Translations under genes and position numbers: made by a program
NCBI GenBank assembly: GCA_022745215.1
Contig: JAIIWC010000055.1
Location: 1 to 12,397, forward strand
Direction of reading: 5' to 3'
DNA: 12,397 nt
From: Collinsella sp.
GTDB lineage: Bacteria > Actinomycetota > Coriobacteriia > Coriobacteriales > Coriobacteriaceae
Shown here: piece by piece, positions 1 to 5,822 of the stretch
How positions within the stretch are numbered: the stretch's first letter is position 1
Layout: every line of letters starts with the position of its first letter
The notes under the pieces: model-generated
What the model saw: only the letters and a program-made list of their open reading frames with translations
The model's database searches: none
Told to the model about the DNA's origin: nothing

Positions 1-18
1 CGTAAACTATAGTTTACG
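1..18. promoter_or_regulatory. Perfect 18-bp palindrome overlapping a -10-like hexamer
   Basis: The first 18 bases, CGTAAACTATAGTTTACG, are an exact inverted repeat with no spacer. The hexamer TATAGT at 8-13 differs from the consensus -10 at one position, and by symmetry it also appears on the other strand. A transcript from it would start near base 20 and give a leader of about 25 nt to the gene starting at 45. A dimeric repressor bound here would cover the -10. A weak stem-loop terminator (GTAAAC/GTTTAC followed by four T) for an upstream gene is an alternative. The window edge hides any -35. Confidence 0.5.
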
Positions 19-44
19 TTTTGCCGAATACACAGGAGTTTTCT

Positions 45-434
45 ATGTCGGGTTCTTCGGTCCGCATGTACCGAGCCACGCTTCGCACAAACAGCGCACC
101 GCCCAAGCTCGTCGTCGTTGAAGCCGAATGCCTTTCGCCCGATGAGCGCACAGCATTTGCATTGCTATCAAGTCGCGTCGCCGCCGTTCTGGTCCCTTGC
201 CCGGCGCAAGGTGAACTTGCCATCCAATGCCAAACGCACAGCTGCCCGCTCAATCAGGCTGCCGTAATCGCAACCAGCCAACGCGGCCTGCCGCTCCTTC
301 TAGAAGCCGGCATCGCACTCGCCCTTCGCGGCGCCGGATACGAAAACGAGGCCGCCGCCGACATGGTCTTTAAACCACGATCGAGCGGCGGCCTCGCAGC
401 AGCCATTGAATTTGCTTGTAGGCTCGTTGCCTAA
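45..434 (+). CDS. Hypothetical protein, 129 aa
   Basis: I do not recognise this protein. The chosen start is ATG at 45, with AGGAG at 34-38 six bases upstream. An in-frame TTG at 21 has no such site and lies almost inside the palindrome. The product is small and alanine- and leucine-rich, with a hydrophobic beta-like run near residues 22-26 (LVVVE), four cysteines in the middle region but no recognisable metal-binding spacing, and an alanine/glycine-rich C-terminal half (roughly residues 75-125) that could form helices. No signal peptide or convincing membrane span is visible. It ends 9 bases before the convergent stop of the DUF1648 gene, with no clear terminator between them. The 18-bp palindrome at 1-18 suggests repressor control. 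The ribosome site and tidy convergent packing support a real gene; its function is unknown. Confidence 0.7.
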   Translation: MSGSSVRMYRATLRTNSAPPKLVVVEAECLSPDERTAFALLSSRVAAVLVPCPAQGELAIQCQTHSCPLNQAAVIATSQRGLPLLLEAGIALALRGAGYENEAAADMVFKPRSSGGLAAAIEFACRLVA

Positions 435-443
435 AGGTGCAAC

Positions 444-821
444 CTAAAAGCCAAAGCCCGTTCCGGTAATCGCCGAGTACATAAAGTAAACGTTGATCAC
501 GTTGAGGAACACGCCCGTGATGCAGCCGTTGCGCAGATAGCGCTCGCACACGATGCGCGCCATGGCGGCGGAGTCATCATTGTTTTTAGCCTGGCGCCCT
601 GCCGTAAAGTACGTCGCCACGCTCAGCAGCAGGTTGAGCACCGGCAGTGCCAGCAACTCGTAGCTCTTGCCCCAGCGCGTCACCTCGCCGGCGGCATTAA
701 ACTTTGTTGCCACCTCGGGACCAATGTTGGGGATAACGCACGCTGCGACCACCAGCGGAATCACCGCAAGCACGAGCAGTGCAATACCCATGTAGCCAGC
801 TTTTTTGCCATATTTAAACAT
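444..821 (-). CDS. DUF1648-domain small membrane protein
   Basis: This 125-residue protein has three predicted membrane segments, at about residues 10-31, 54-74 and 99-120. The basic N-terminus (KYGKK) suggests it faces the cytoplasm. Between the first two spans, residues 31-53 read like the DUF1648 signature: proline, then a stretch with FNAAGEV, then WGKS, matching the family pattern of a loop with H/F-N-x-x-G and a terminal G-S/K. DUF1648 occurs in SdpI-like immunity proteins and in many small uncharacterised membrane proteins. This one lacks the extra spans of full SdpI, so a role in immunity should not be assumed. The start has AAGGA eight bases upstream. The gene begins 11 bases after the ychF stop, so the two are probably cotranscribed. 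Confidence 0.8.
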   Translation of the reverse strand: MFKYGKKAGYMGIALLVLAVIPLVVAACVIPNIGPEVATKFNAAGEVTRWGKSYELLALPVLNLLLSVATYFTAGRQAKNNDDSAAMARIVCERYLRNGCITGVFLNVINVYFMYSAITGTGFGF

Positions 822-832
822 ATGCGTCGTCC

Positions 833-1909
833 TTACACGTTAAAGCGGAAGTGCACGACGTCGCCATCGGCCATGACATAGTCCTTGCCCTCAATACGCA
901 GCTTGCCGGCGGCCTTGGCGCCCTGCTCGCCGCCGAGCTCGATGTAGTCGTCATAGCCAATGACCTCGGCCTTAATAAAGCCGCGCTCAAAGTCGGTGTG
1001 GATGACACCGGCAGCCTGCGGAGCGGTCGCACCCTGACGCACCGTCCAGGCCTTGACCTCCATCTCGCCGGCCGTAAAGAACGACTGCAGGCCGAGCAGC
1101 TTATAGGCCGCCTGCGCGAGCACGTCCAGGCCGGGCTGCTCCAAGCCCAGGCTCTCCAGGTAGTCGGCGGCGTCCTCGGGATCGAGCTCGGAAAGCTCGG
1201 CCTCGATCTTGGCGCAGATGGGCAGCGGCTTAACACCATCGATGGGCGCCAGGTCCTCGTTGAGCATATCCTCGTCCACATTGGCCACATACAGGATGGG
1301 CTTCATGGTGAGCAGGAACAGGCCCTTGGCAGCGGCGCGCTCCTCATCGGTCATCTCCATGGACGCAGCACGCTTACCCTCGTTGAGCCAGGCGAGCAGG
1401 CGCTTGGCGACCTCGAACTTGGGCATGAGCTCCTTGTCGCGCTTGGCCTCTTTCTCGAGCTTGGGCAGCTGCTTCTCGAGCGTGCCCATGTCGGCCAGGA
1501 TAAGCTCGGTCATGATGGTGTCGGCATCGCCGGCGGGATCGACGAACTCGCCCGTACGGCCCACCTCGCGCATGACGTTGGGGTCCTTAAAGTAGCGCAC
1601 GACCTCGCAGATGGCGTCGGTCTCGCGAATGTTGGCCAGGAACTGGTTACCCAGACCCTCGCCCTCGTTAGCGCCCTTCACCAAGCCTGCGATGTCGACG
1701 AACTCGACCGTCGCCGGCACAATGCGACCCGGGTTGACGATGTCGGCGAGCTTTTGCAAGCGGCTATCGGGCACGTCGACGATACCCACGTTGGGATCGA
1801 TCGTGGCGAACGGGTAGTTGGCGGCAAGGCCGGTCTTTTTGGTAAGCGCGGTGAACAGCGTCGACTTGCCCACGTTGGGCAGGCCCACGATACCGATGGA
1901 AAGGGACAC
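833..1909 (-). CDS. ychF: Ribosome-binding ATPase YchF (Obg family, OLA1-like)
   Basis: YchF is a ribosome-associated P-loop NTPase of the Obg group that prefers ATP. The 358-residue product is close to the 363 residues of the E. coli protein. Visible motifs are the P-loop GLPNVGKST (residues 9-17), switch II as VDIAG (71-75), NVDE (210-213) replacing the usual NKxD guanine motif and explaining the ATP preference, a charged helical segment at about 138-195, and a C-terminal TGS domain with the conserved run GVIHTDFERGF (301-311). I chose the GTG at 1909 because AAGGAG lies five bases upstream and the protein then begins right at the GTPase domain as in homologues. An ATG at 1945 would add 12 atypical residues and overlaps a likely -10 element. 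The DUF1648 gene follows by 11 bases. Confidence 0.97.
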   Translation of the reverse strand: MSLSIGIVGLPNVGKSTLFTALTKKTGLAANYPFATIDPNVGIVDVPDSRLQKLADIVNPGRIVPATVEFVDIAGLVKGANEGEGLGNQFLANIRETDAICEVVRYFKDPNVMREVGRTGEFVDPAGDADTIMTELILADMGTLEKQLPKLEKEAKRDKELMPKFEVAKRLLAWLNEGKRAASMEMTDEERAAAKGLFLLTMKPILYVANVDEDMLNEDLAPIDGVKPLPICAKIEAELSELDPEDAADYLESLGLEQPGLDVLAQAAYKLLGLQSFFTAGEMEVKAWTVRQGATAPQAAGVIHTDFERGFIKAEVIGYDDYIELGGEQGAKAAGKLRIEGKDYVMADGDVVHFRFNV

Positions 1910-1946
1910 GACAGCTCCTTTTGGTACAAGCATTTCAAACTGCATA

Positions 1947-1952
1947 AGTATA
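1947..1952 (-). promoter_or_regulatory. Candidate -10 element for ychF
   Basis: TATACT on the minus strand matches the -10 consensus at five of six positions and lies 37 bases before the GTG start of ychF, giving a leader of roughly 30 nt. No good -35 is seen at 16-18 bases; the hexamer there falls inside the hairpin at 1955-1994. This supports the GTG start over the ATG at 1945. Confidence 0.45.
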
Positions 1953-1954
1953 GC

Positions 1955-1994
1955 GCCGCCGCAGCATCTGGGCTAACCCAGACGCCACGGCGGC
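1955..1994. repeat. 18-bp stem inverted repeat between the Fe-S gene and ychF
   Basis: Two 18-base arms (1955-1972 and 1977-1994) pair along their whole length with a four-base loop. Three pairs are G-T wobbles when read as minus-strand RNA. The position, 29 bases after the stop of the upstream ferredoxin-like gene, fits a transcript 3' end. There is no T-run on either side, however, so it is not a standard intrinsic terminator. It abuts the ychF -10 and covers the place where a -35 would be, so it could instead be a protein-binding palindrome or an RNA-stabilising hairpin. Confidence 0.6.
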
Positions 1995-2023
1995 ACGAAT
2001 GAAGCAGAGATAGAGGTCGCTGA

Positions 2024-3277
2024 CTAGTCCGCGAGCTTCTCCACCTGATCGAGCATCTTGTCGAGCTTGGCCTTCGCCTCAGCCTTGACCTTCTGGGCTT
2101 CTTCGTGGGCCTTAGCCTTCTGGGCGGCCTTTTCCTCGGCCTCGGGATCGACGACGACCAGTTTGGACGCGTCATGCTCAACAAGCTTGAGTGCATGCTC
2201 GGGGCACACCTTGACGCAGGCACCGCAGCCCAAACAATACGTGGACTCCAACGCAAAGCGGCCGCTTCCCACCAAATCGCAGGCGAACGTGGGACATACA
2301 TTGACACACTCGCCACACGACGTGCACTTGTCAAAATCGCACTCCGGCGTGCTCACCTGCATGTTCTGGGCAAGCTCGGGGTGGTTTTGCAGCGTCGAGA
2401 GCACCAGCTGCCGCCCGTGCGTGAGCGAACGGCGACGCTTGGTCGTCGTGGTGCCGCACATGGTGTTGAGCGTGCGCTCGAGCTGCGTGATCTGATGGCG
2501 ATGGGCTTTGAGCTTCTGCGTCACCGAGGCCAGTGCCGCCGTTGCCGGATTGAGCTTTGTCACGGTAAGGCCCGTGGTGCGGGCGATCTTTTCCATGTAC
2601 TCCTTGCGCTCGTACTCGCGGCGCTTATGGCACTTGAGGCTCTTGGGATCGACCTCCAGACCCATGCCCGTGCCCGCCCACTCCTCGGCGGTAGCAATGG
2701 CCTCGCCCAGGATATCCTCGCCACCGGTGTTACGGCACTTATCGCACACGCCCAGCGGCAGGTACACGCTCACGTTGGGATAATCGGCCAGCACCGAGAA
2801 CCAGGTCTCGGCCGTAATATCGCCCACACAGGCGACAACAACCTCGTTCTCGCGCGGCATGCGCTTAAGGGCACGCGTGCAGGTAACGTAGGCGGTCTCG
2901 TGGCTCGTAGCAGCAGAGACGATGTCGTCATACAGGTTTTTGGGCGCCAGGCGCGGCGAAATAATCGCCTCGGTCGGACAGGCAGCGGCGCACAGGCCGC
3001 ATTTGCGACAGGAGTCGAGGATCTCGATAGCGTCTTCCTCGACCTCGATAGCGTTGACCGGGCACACATCCATGCACGCGGTGCAACCGCTCTTTTCGTT
3101 TTTGCAGGTCAAGCACGGAATGGTGTTGCCGCGCGGACGCTCCTTGTAGTCGGCAGGATTCCACTGCGGCGCCGACGGATCGAGTGCGTCGGTCACACCG
3201 CCAAGCGGGTTTTTAAGAAAGTCGAAACCCTTGCTGATTTCGATAATGTCATCAAACAGATCGTGTTCCTGCGCCAT
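2024..3277 (-). CDS. Four-cluster 4Fe-4S ferredoxin-like protein
   Basis: The product has 417 residues and two pairs of ferredoxin-type cysteine motifs. The N-terminal pair is C55-x2-C58-x6-C65-x2-C68-x3-C72P (one cysteine in excess, wide spacing) and the canonical C90-x2-C93-x2-C96-x3-C100P. The C-terminal pair is C318-x2-C321-x2-C324-x3-C328P and C348-x2-C351-x2-C354-x3-C358P. Four [4Fe-4S] clusters are therefore plausible, implying electron transfer in the cytoplasm; no signal peptide or membrane span is seen. The middle (about 130-280) carries extra cysteines, including CDKC at 178-181, plus C133, C150, C216 and C274; I do not recognise this domain. A Lys/Ala/Glu-rich tail (378-417) looks like a helix or coiled coil. 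The start at 3277 has GGGAGG eight bases upstream, better than the in-frame ATG at 3307. Its redox partner is not evident from the neighbours. Confidence 0.85.
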   Translation of the reverse strand: MAQEHDLFDDIIEISKGFDFLKNPLGGVTDALDPSAPQWNPADYKERPRGNTIPCLTCKNEKSGCTACMDVCPVNAIEVEEDAIEILDSCRKCGLCAAACPTEAIISPRLAPKNLYDDIVSAATSHETAYVTCTRALKRMPRENEVVVACVGDITAETWFSVLADYPNVSVYLPLGVCDKCRNTGGEDILGEAIATAEEWAGTGMGLEVDPKSLKCHKRREYERKEYMEKIARTTGLTVTKLNPATAALASVTQKLKAHRHQITQLERTLNTMCGTTTTKRRRSLTHGRQLVLSTLQNHPELAQNMQVSTPECDFDKCTSCGECVNVCPTFACDLVGSGRFALESTYCLGCGACVKVCPEHALKLVEHDASKLVVVDPEAEEKAAQKAKAHEEAQKVKAEAKAKLDKMLDQVEKLAD

Positions 3278-3428
3278 GCGCGGCCCCTCCCTGAGCAGTG
3301 CAAACAAGCAAGAGATAATGATACGCCATCGGCCCGTGCCTCGAGCAAATTACATGCGGAGCACCTTTGGGACAAATAGCCTATGGCCTATCGCCGCCTC
3401 GATTGCACAAGGTCAATCAAGCGCCAAA
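3278..3428 (-). promoter_or_regulatory. Intergenic stretch with weak promoter candidate for the Fe-S gene
   Basis: These 151 bases separate the stop of the gldA paralogue from the start of the Fe-S gene. The only AT-rich block is TATCATTATCT on the minus strand (3313-3323), which could hold a -10 about 40 bases before the start codon. TTGCTC lies 19 bases further upstream as a poor -35. I see no convincing terminator for the gldA paralogue, so cotranscription is also possible. Confidence 0.3.
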
Positions 3429-4496
3429 CTATGCCTCGCACATGAGCTGCACGAGCTTTTGTTTGGTCACCTTGGCCTGCTCGTTGGCCATATTACGCTC
3501 GTTTCTAAAGGCCGCATTTGCAACACTCTGCAGGTCGGCATCGGAAATCTCGCCAAGGCCCAGATCCTCGAGCGTCGTCGGCAGACCAACACGCTGGCAA
3601 AACTCGAGCACCTGATCAAGCTCGGGCGCACGCTCCAGACGAAGCTGCACCACCAGGCCAAACGCCACGGCCTCGCCGTGCATGGCCTTGCACTCAGGCA
3701 GAATCGTTAGACCGTTGGCGATGGCATGCGCCAACGCCAAGCCACCGCTCTCAAAGCCGACGCCCGAGAGCAGAATATTGCACTCGATCAGGCGCTCAAC
3801 CGCCGGCGATGTACGCCCCTTTTTGAGATCGCGCTTGGCAGCGACGCCGCACTCCATAAGTATGTCATAGCAGGCACGAGCCGCAACCAGAGCCAAGTGC
3901 CCCGGCGCGCCACCGTGCTCGTTGGCGCCGTGCGCCGCGGCGCACGAACGCGCCTCGAAGTACGTTGCCAGCGCATCGCCCATACCAGCGACCGTCATAC
4001 GCAGTGGGGCCGCCGCGACCACGTTGGTATCGACCACGACCAGGTCTGGATTCTTCTCGAGCATCAGGTAGCGGTCGAACGACCCATCCTCGTGATACAG
4101 CACCGAAATCGCGCTGCACGGACCGTCCATCGAAGCCGCCGTGGGGCATACGCACAACGGCAGCTCGGCATAAAACGCTACTGCCTTGGCGATATCGAGC
4201 ATCTTGCCGCCGCCAATGCCTACCACCATGTCGCAATACTCAGCCTGGGCTTCCTGAGCCATTTCGACAACGGCCTCTTCCGTACACGGACCGTCATAAA
4301 TCTTAAAGAACGGCTCGCTTAGATCTTCGTCCAGAAATCCATCGACAATCTGCCTGCACAGCCGATCCTCGGTGCCCTGGTCAAACAAGACATAGGCAGC
4401 ACAACCCAACCATGACAAATACCTGCCCTGACGCGAAAGTTCGCCCGGCCCCTGAACATACCGGCCGGGACCGCCATAAACCATAGGAAGCGCCAT
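3429..4496 (-). CDS. Diverged GldA-family glycerol dehydrogenase paralogue
   Basis: This is a 355-residue member of the iron-containing/polyol dehydrogenase superfamily, closest to GldA, which oxidises glycerol to dihydroxyacetone with NAD+. The nucleotide loop GIGGGKMLD is at 93-101. The metal ligands expected from GldA are present: D174 in GMGDALATYFEA, H257 in AHA and H273 in MHGE. The substrate-region segment reads ASMDGPCSA where GldA has ASTDAPCSA, and KAMHGEAVAFG replaces GMYHGEKVAFG. The C-terminus stops about 11 residues early and lacks the NMP motif seen in the neighbouring canonical copy. Substrate range may therefore differ; another polyol or diol is possible. The ribosome site is weak (GGGCGGA about 7-13 bases upstream). 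It lies downstream of gldA but is separated by a terminator and a REP-like palindrome, so it probably needs its own promoter, which I could not identify. Confidence 0.85.
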   Translation of the reverse strand: MALPMVYGGPGRYVQGPGELSRQGRYLSWLGCAAYVLFDQGTEDRLCRQIVDGFLDEDLSEPFFKIYDGPCTEEAVVEMAQEAQAEYCDMVVGIGGGKMLDIAKAVAFYAELPLCVCPTAASMDGPCSAISVLYHEDGSFDRYLMLEKNPDLVVVDTNVVAAAPLRMTVAGMGDALATYFEARSCAAAHGANEHGGAPGHLALVAARACYDILMECGVAAKRDLKKGRTSPAVERLIECNILLSGVGFESGGLALAHAIANGLTILPECKAMHGEAVAFGLVVQLRLERAPELDQVLEFCQRVGLPTTLEDLGLGEISDADLQSVANAAFRNERNMANEQAKVTKQKLVQLMCEA

Positions 4497-4527
4497 ACGA
4501 GAATCCGCCCTTCATCAAACAACGATT

Positions 4528-4590
4528 GGTGCAAAGTAACCTGACCCCTTTGCACCAACTTGGTGCGATGGGGTCAGGTTAGTTTGCACC
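4528..4590. repeat. REP-like nested palindrome between gldA paralogues
   Basis: Arms of 31 bases (4528-4558 and 4560-4590) are inverted around a single central C, with three mismatched positions. Each arm is itself an inverted repeat: GGTGCAAA...TTTGCACC at 4528-4556 is exact, and the other arm is slightly degenerate. The core, read on the minus strand as AAAGGGGTCAGG...CTTTG, also occurs in variant form at 11898-11926. Two head-to-head hairpin units are typical of REP/BIME elements, which are mobilised by RAYT (IS200-like tyrosine) transposases. No RAYT gene is in the window, so the family assignment is inference. Confidence 0.75.
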
Positions 4591-4595
4591 ATAGC

Positions 4596-4631
4596 AAAAA
4601 GGGGCAAAGCCATCTGTTGGCTTTGCCCCTT
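4596..4631 (-). terminator. Intrinsic terminator after gldA
   Basis: On the minus strand a 13-bp perfect stem (AAGGGGCAAAGCC with its complement, 4599-4611 and 4619-4631) with a seven-base loop is followed by a run of T (complement of AAAAA at 4596-4600). It lies 12 bases past the gldA stop codon and is a textbook Rho-independent terminator. Confidence 0.93.
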
Positions 4632-4643
4632 CCTTAGCTTGAT

Positions 4644-5744
4644 TTACTCATCCATGAGATAGTAGTGGCCCAGCGCGTCGGCACCCAGGATGGCGTTTGC
4701 GACCATCTCGGGCGTCACCTCAAACGGCATGTTGCACATGGTGTCCTCGGGCGCGCAAGCGGCCTCGGCAACGACCATGGCCTGCTCGCGCGTAACCTCG
4801 GCAACGCCAAGCTCCTTCATCGTGACCGGCAGGCCCAGCTCAATGCAGAAGCCCAGGACTTCCTCGAGTTTCTCAGTCGGAGCATCCTCGAGTACCAGCT
4901 GGACGATGGTGCCAAAGGCGACCTTCTCGCCGTGATACATGCCGTGGCACTCGGGCAGCATCGTCAGGCCATTGTGGATGGCATGAGCAGCAGCAAGGCC
5001 CGAGCTCTCAAAGCCAATACCGGAGAGCAGCGTGTTTGCCTCGATGATATGCTCGACGGCAGGCGTGAGCGCACCCTTCTCCAGCGCGACCTTGGCCTTG
5101 ACGCCATCGGCCATAAGCGTCTCGTAGCAGAGCTTGGCGAGCGCCAGGCCGGCCATTCCGCCCTTGCCGCCGGCGCAAGTGCCGCCATCGGCATCGTGCG
5201 TCGCCTGGGCCTCAAAGTAGGTTGCGAGCGCATCGCCCATACCGGAAACCGTCAGGCGCACCGGGCTCGCCGCGATAACCGTCGTATCCATCAGGACAAT
5301 GTTGGGGTTTGCCTTAAGGAACAGGTACTTATCGAACTGGCCATCGTCGGTATAGAGCACCGAAAGTGCCGAGCACGGCGCATCGGTCGAGGCGATGGTG
5401 GGGCAAATGATAACCGGAGACCCCAAGTAGTAGGCGACAGCCTTAGCGGTATCGAGGATCTTGCCGCCACCGACGCCGACGATGATGTCGCAACCGTTGT
5501 CGCGCGCGAGCGCCACCAAACGGTCGACCTCGCCCTTGGAGCATTCGCCGTTAAAGTCCTCAAACAGCAGCTCGGCCTTAGCCTCGGCAAAACCGCCCTC
5601 GATCTTGGCACCGACGCGCTTCTTGCCCGAAGGCGTCACGATGACGAGGGCCTTAGCGCCGAGCGGCTCGACATAGGAGCCGAGCTTGGCGAGCTCGTCC
5701 GGACCCTGGATGTACTTGCTGGGGCTATTGAAAATTGCAGCCAT
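4644..5744 (-). CDS. gldA: Glycerol dehydrogenase GldA
   Basis: GldA interconverts glycerol and dihydroxyacetone with NAD(H) in the cytoplasm, and it also acts on 1,2-propanediol and similar diols. The product has 366 residues, the normal length. The NAD loop is VGVGGGKILD (89-98). The Zn ligands D171 (GMGDALATYFEA), H254 (AAHAIHNG) and H271 (MYHGEKVAFG) fall at exactly the E. coli numbers, and D121 of ASTDAPCSALSVLY in the substrate site is kept. The C-terminal NMP...VTP motif is present. The start at 5744 gives a protein aligned with homologues (SPSKYIQG), but its ribosome site is weak (GGGA five bases upstream). A strong terminator ends only 16 bases before this start codon, so expression must depend on read-through, processing, or a promoter inside the end of the upstream gene. 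A second, diverged copy lies downstream. Confidence 0.96.
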   Translation of the reverse strand: MAAIFNSPSKYIQGPDELAKLGSYVEPLGAKALVIVTPSGKKRVGAKIEGGFAEAKAELLFEDFNGECSKGEVDRLVALARDNGCDIIVGVGGGKILDTAKAVAYYLGSPVIICPTIASTDAPCSALSVLYTDDGQFDKYLFLKANPNIVLMDTTVIAASPVRLTVSGMGDALATYFEAQATHDADGGTCAGGKGGMAGLALAKLCYETLMADGVKAKVALEKGALTPAVEHIIEANTLLSGIGFESSGLAAAHAIHNGLTMLPECHGMYHGEKVAFGTIVQLVLEDAPTEKLEEVLGFCIELGLPVTMKELGVAEVTREQAMVVAEAACAPEDTMCNMPFEVTPEMVANAILGADALGHYYLMDE

Positions 5745-5760
5745 TTTTATCCCATTCTCT

Positions 5761-5800
5761 AAAAAAGAAAGGGGCTCCGTACGGATACGTGCGGAGCCCC
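5761..5800 (-). terminator. Intrinsic terminator after the alcohol dehydrogenase, just before gldA
   Basis: The minus-strand hairpin has a 13-bp stem (5771-5783 with 5788-5800, one wobble pair) and a GATA/TATC loop, followed by TTTCTTTTTT (complement of 5761-5770). It lies 22 bases after the Fe-ADH stop. Because gldA begins 16 bases beyond the T-run, it may act as an attenuator or partial terminator that sets the ratio of the two genes. Confidence 0.93.
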
Positions 5801-5822
5801 TCGTTACGATAACAAGAGTCGA

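Noticed and set aside
851..2002. Plus-strand open frame of 383 codons
   Set aside because: It is antisense to the unmistakable ychF gene. Its His/Gly/Leu/Val-rich composition is what GC-rich complementary strands give, and there is no ribosome site or family.
2105..3379. Plus-strand open frame of 424 codons
   Set aside because: Complement of the four-cluster Fe-S gene. The sense strand has ordered cysteine motifs; this one has none and is Arg/Ala-rich.
4528..4590. Transposon terminal inverted repeats
   Set aside because: The arms are separated by one base and contain no transposase; nested hairpins fit a REP/BIME element better.
4665..5762. Plus-strand open frame of 365 codons
   Set aside because: Antisense shadow of gldA, whose sense product has exact metal ligands and family length.
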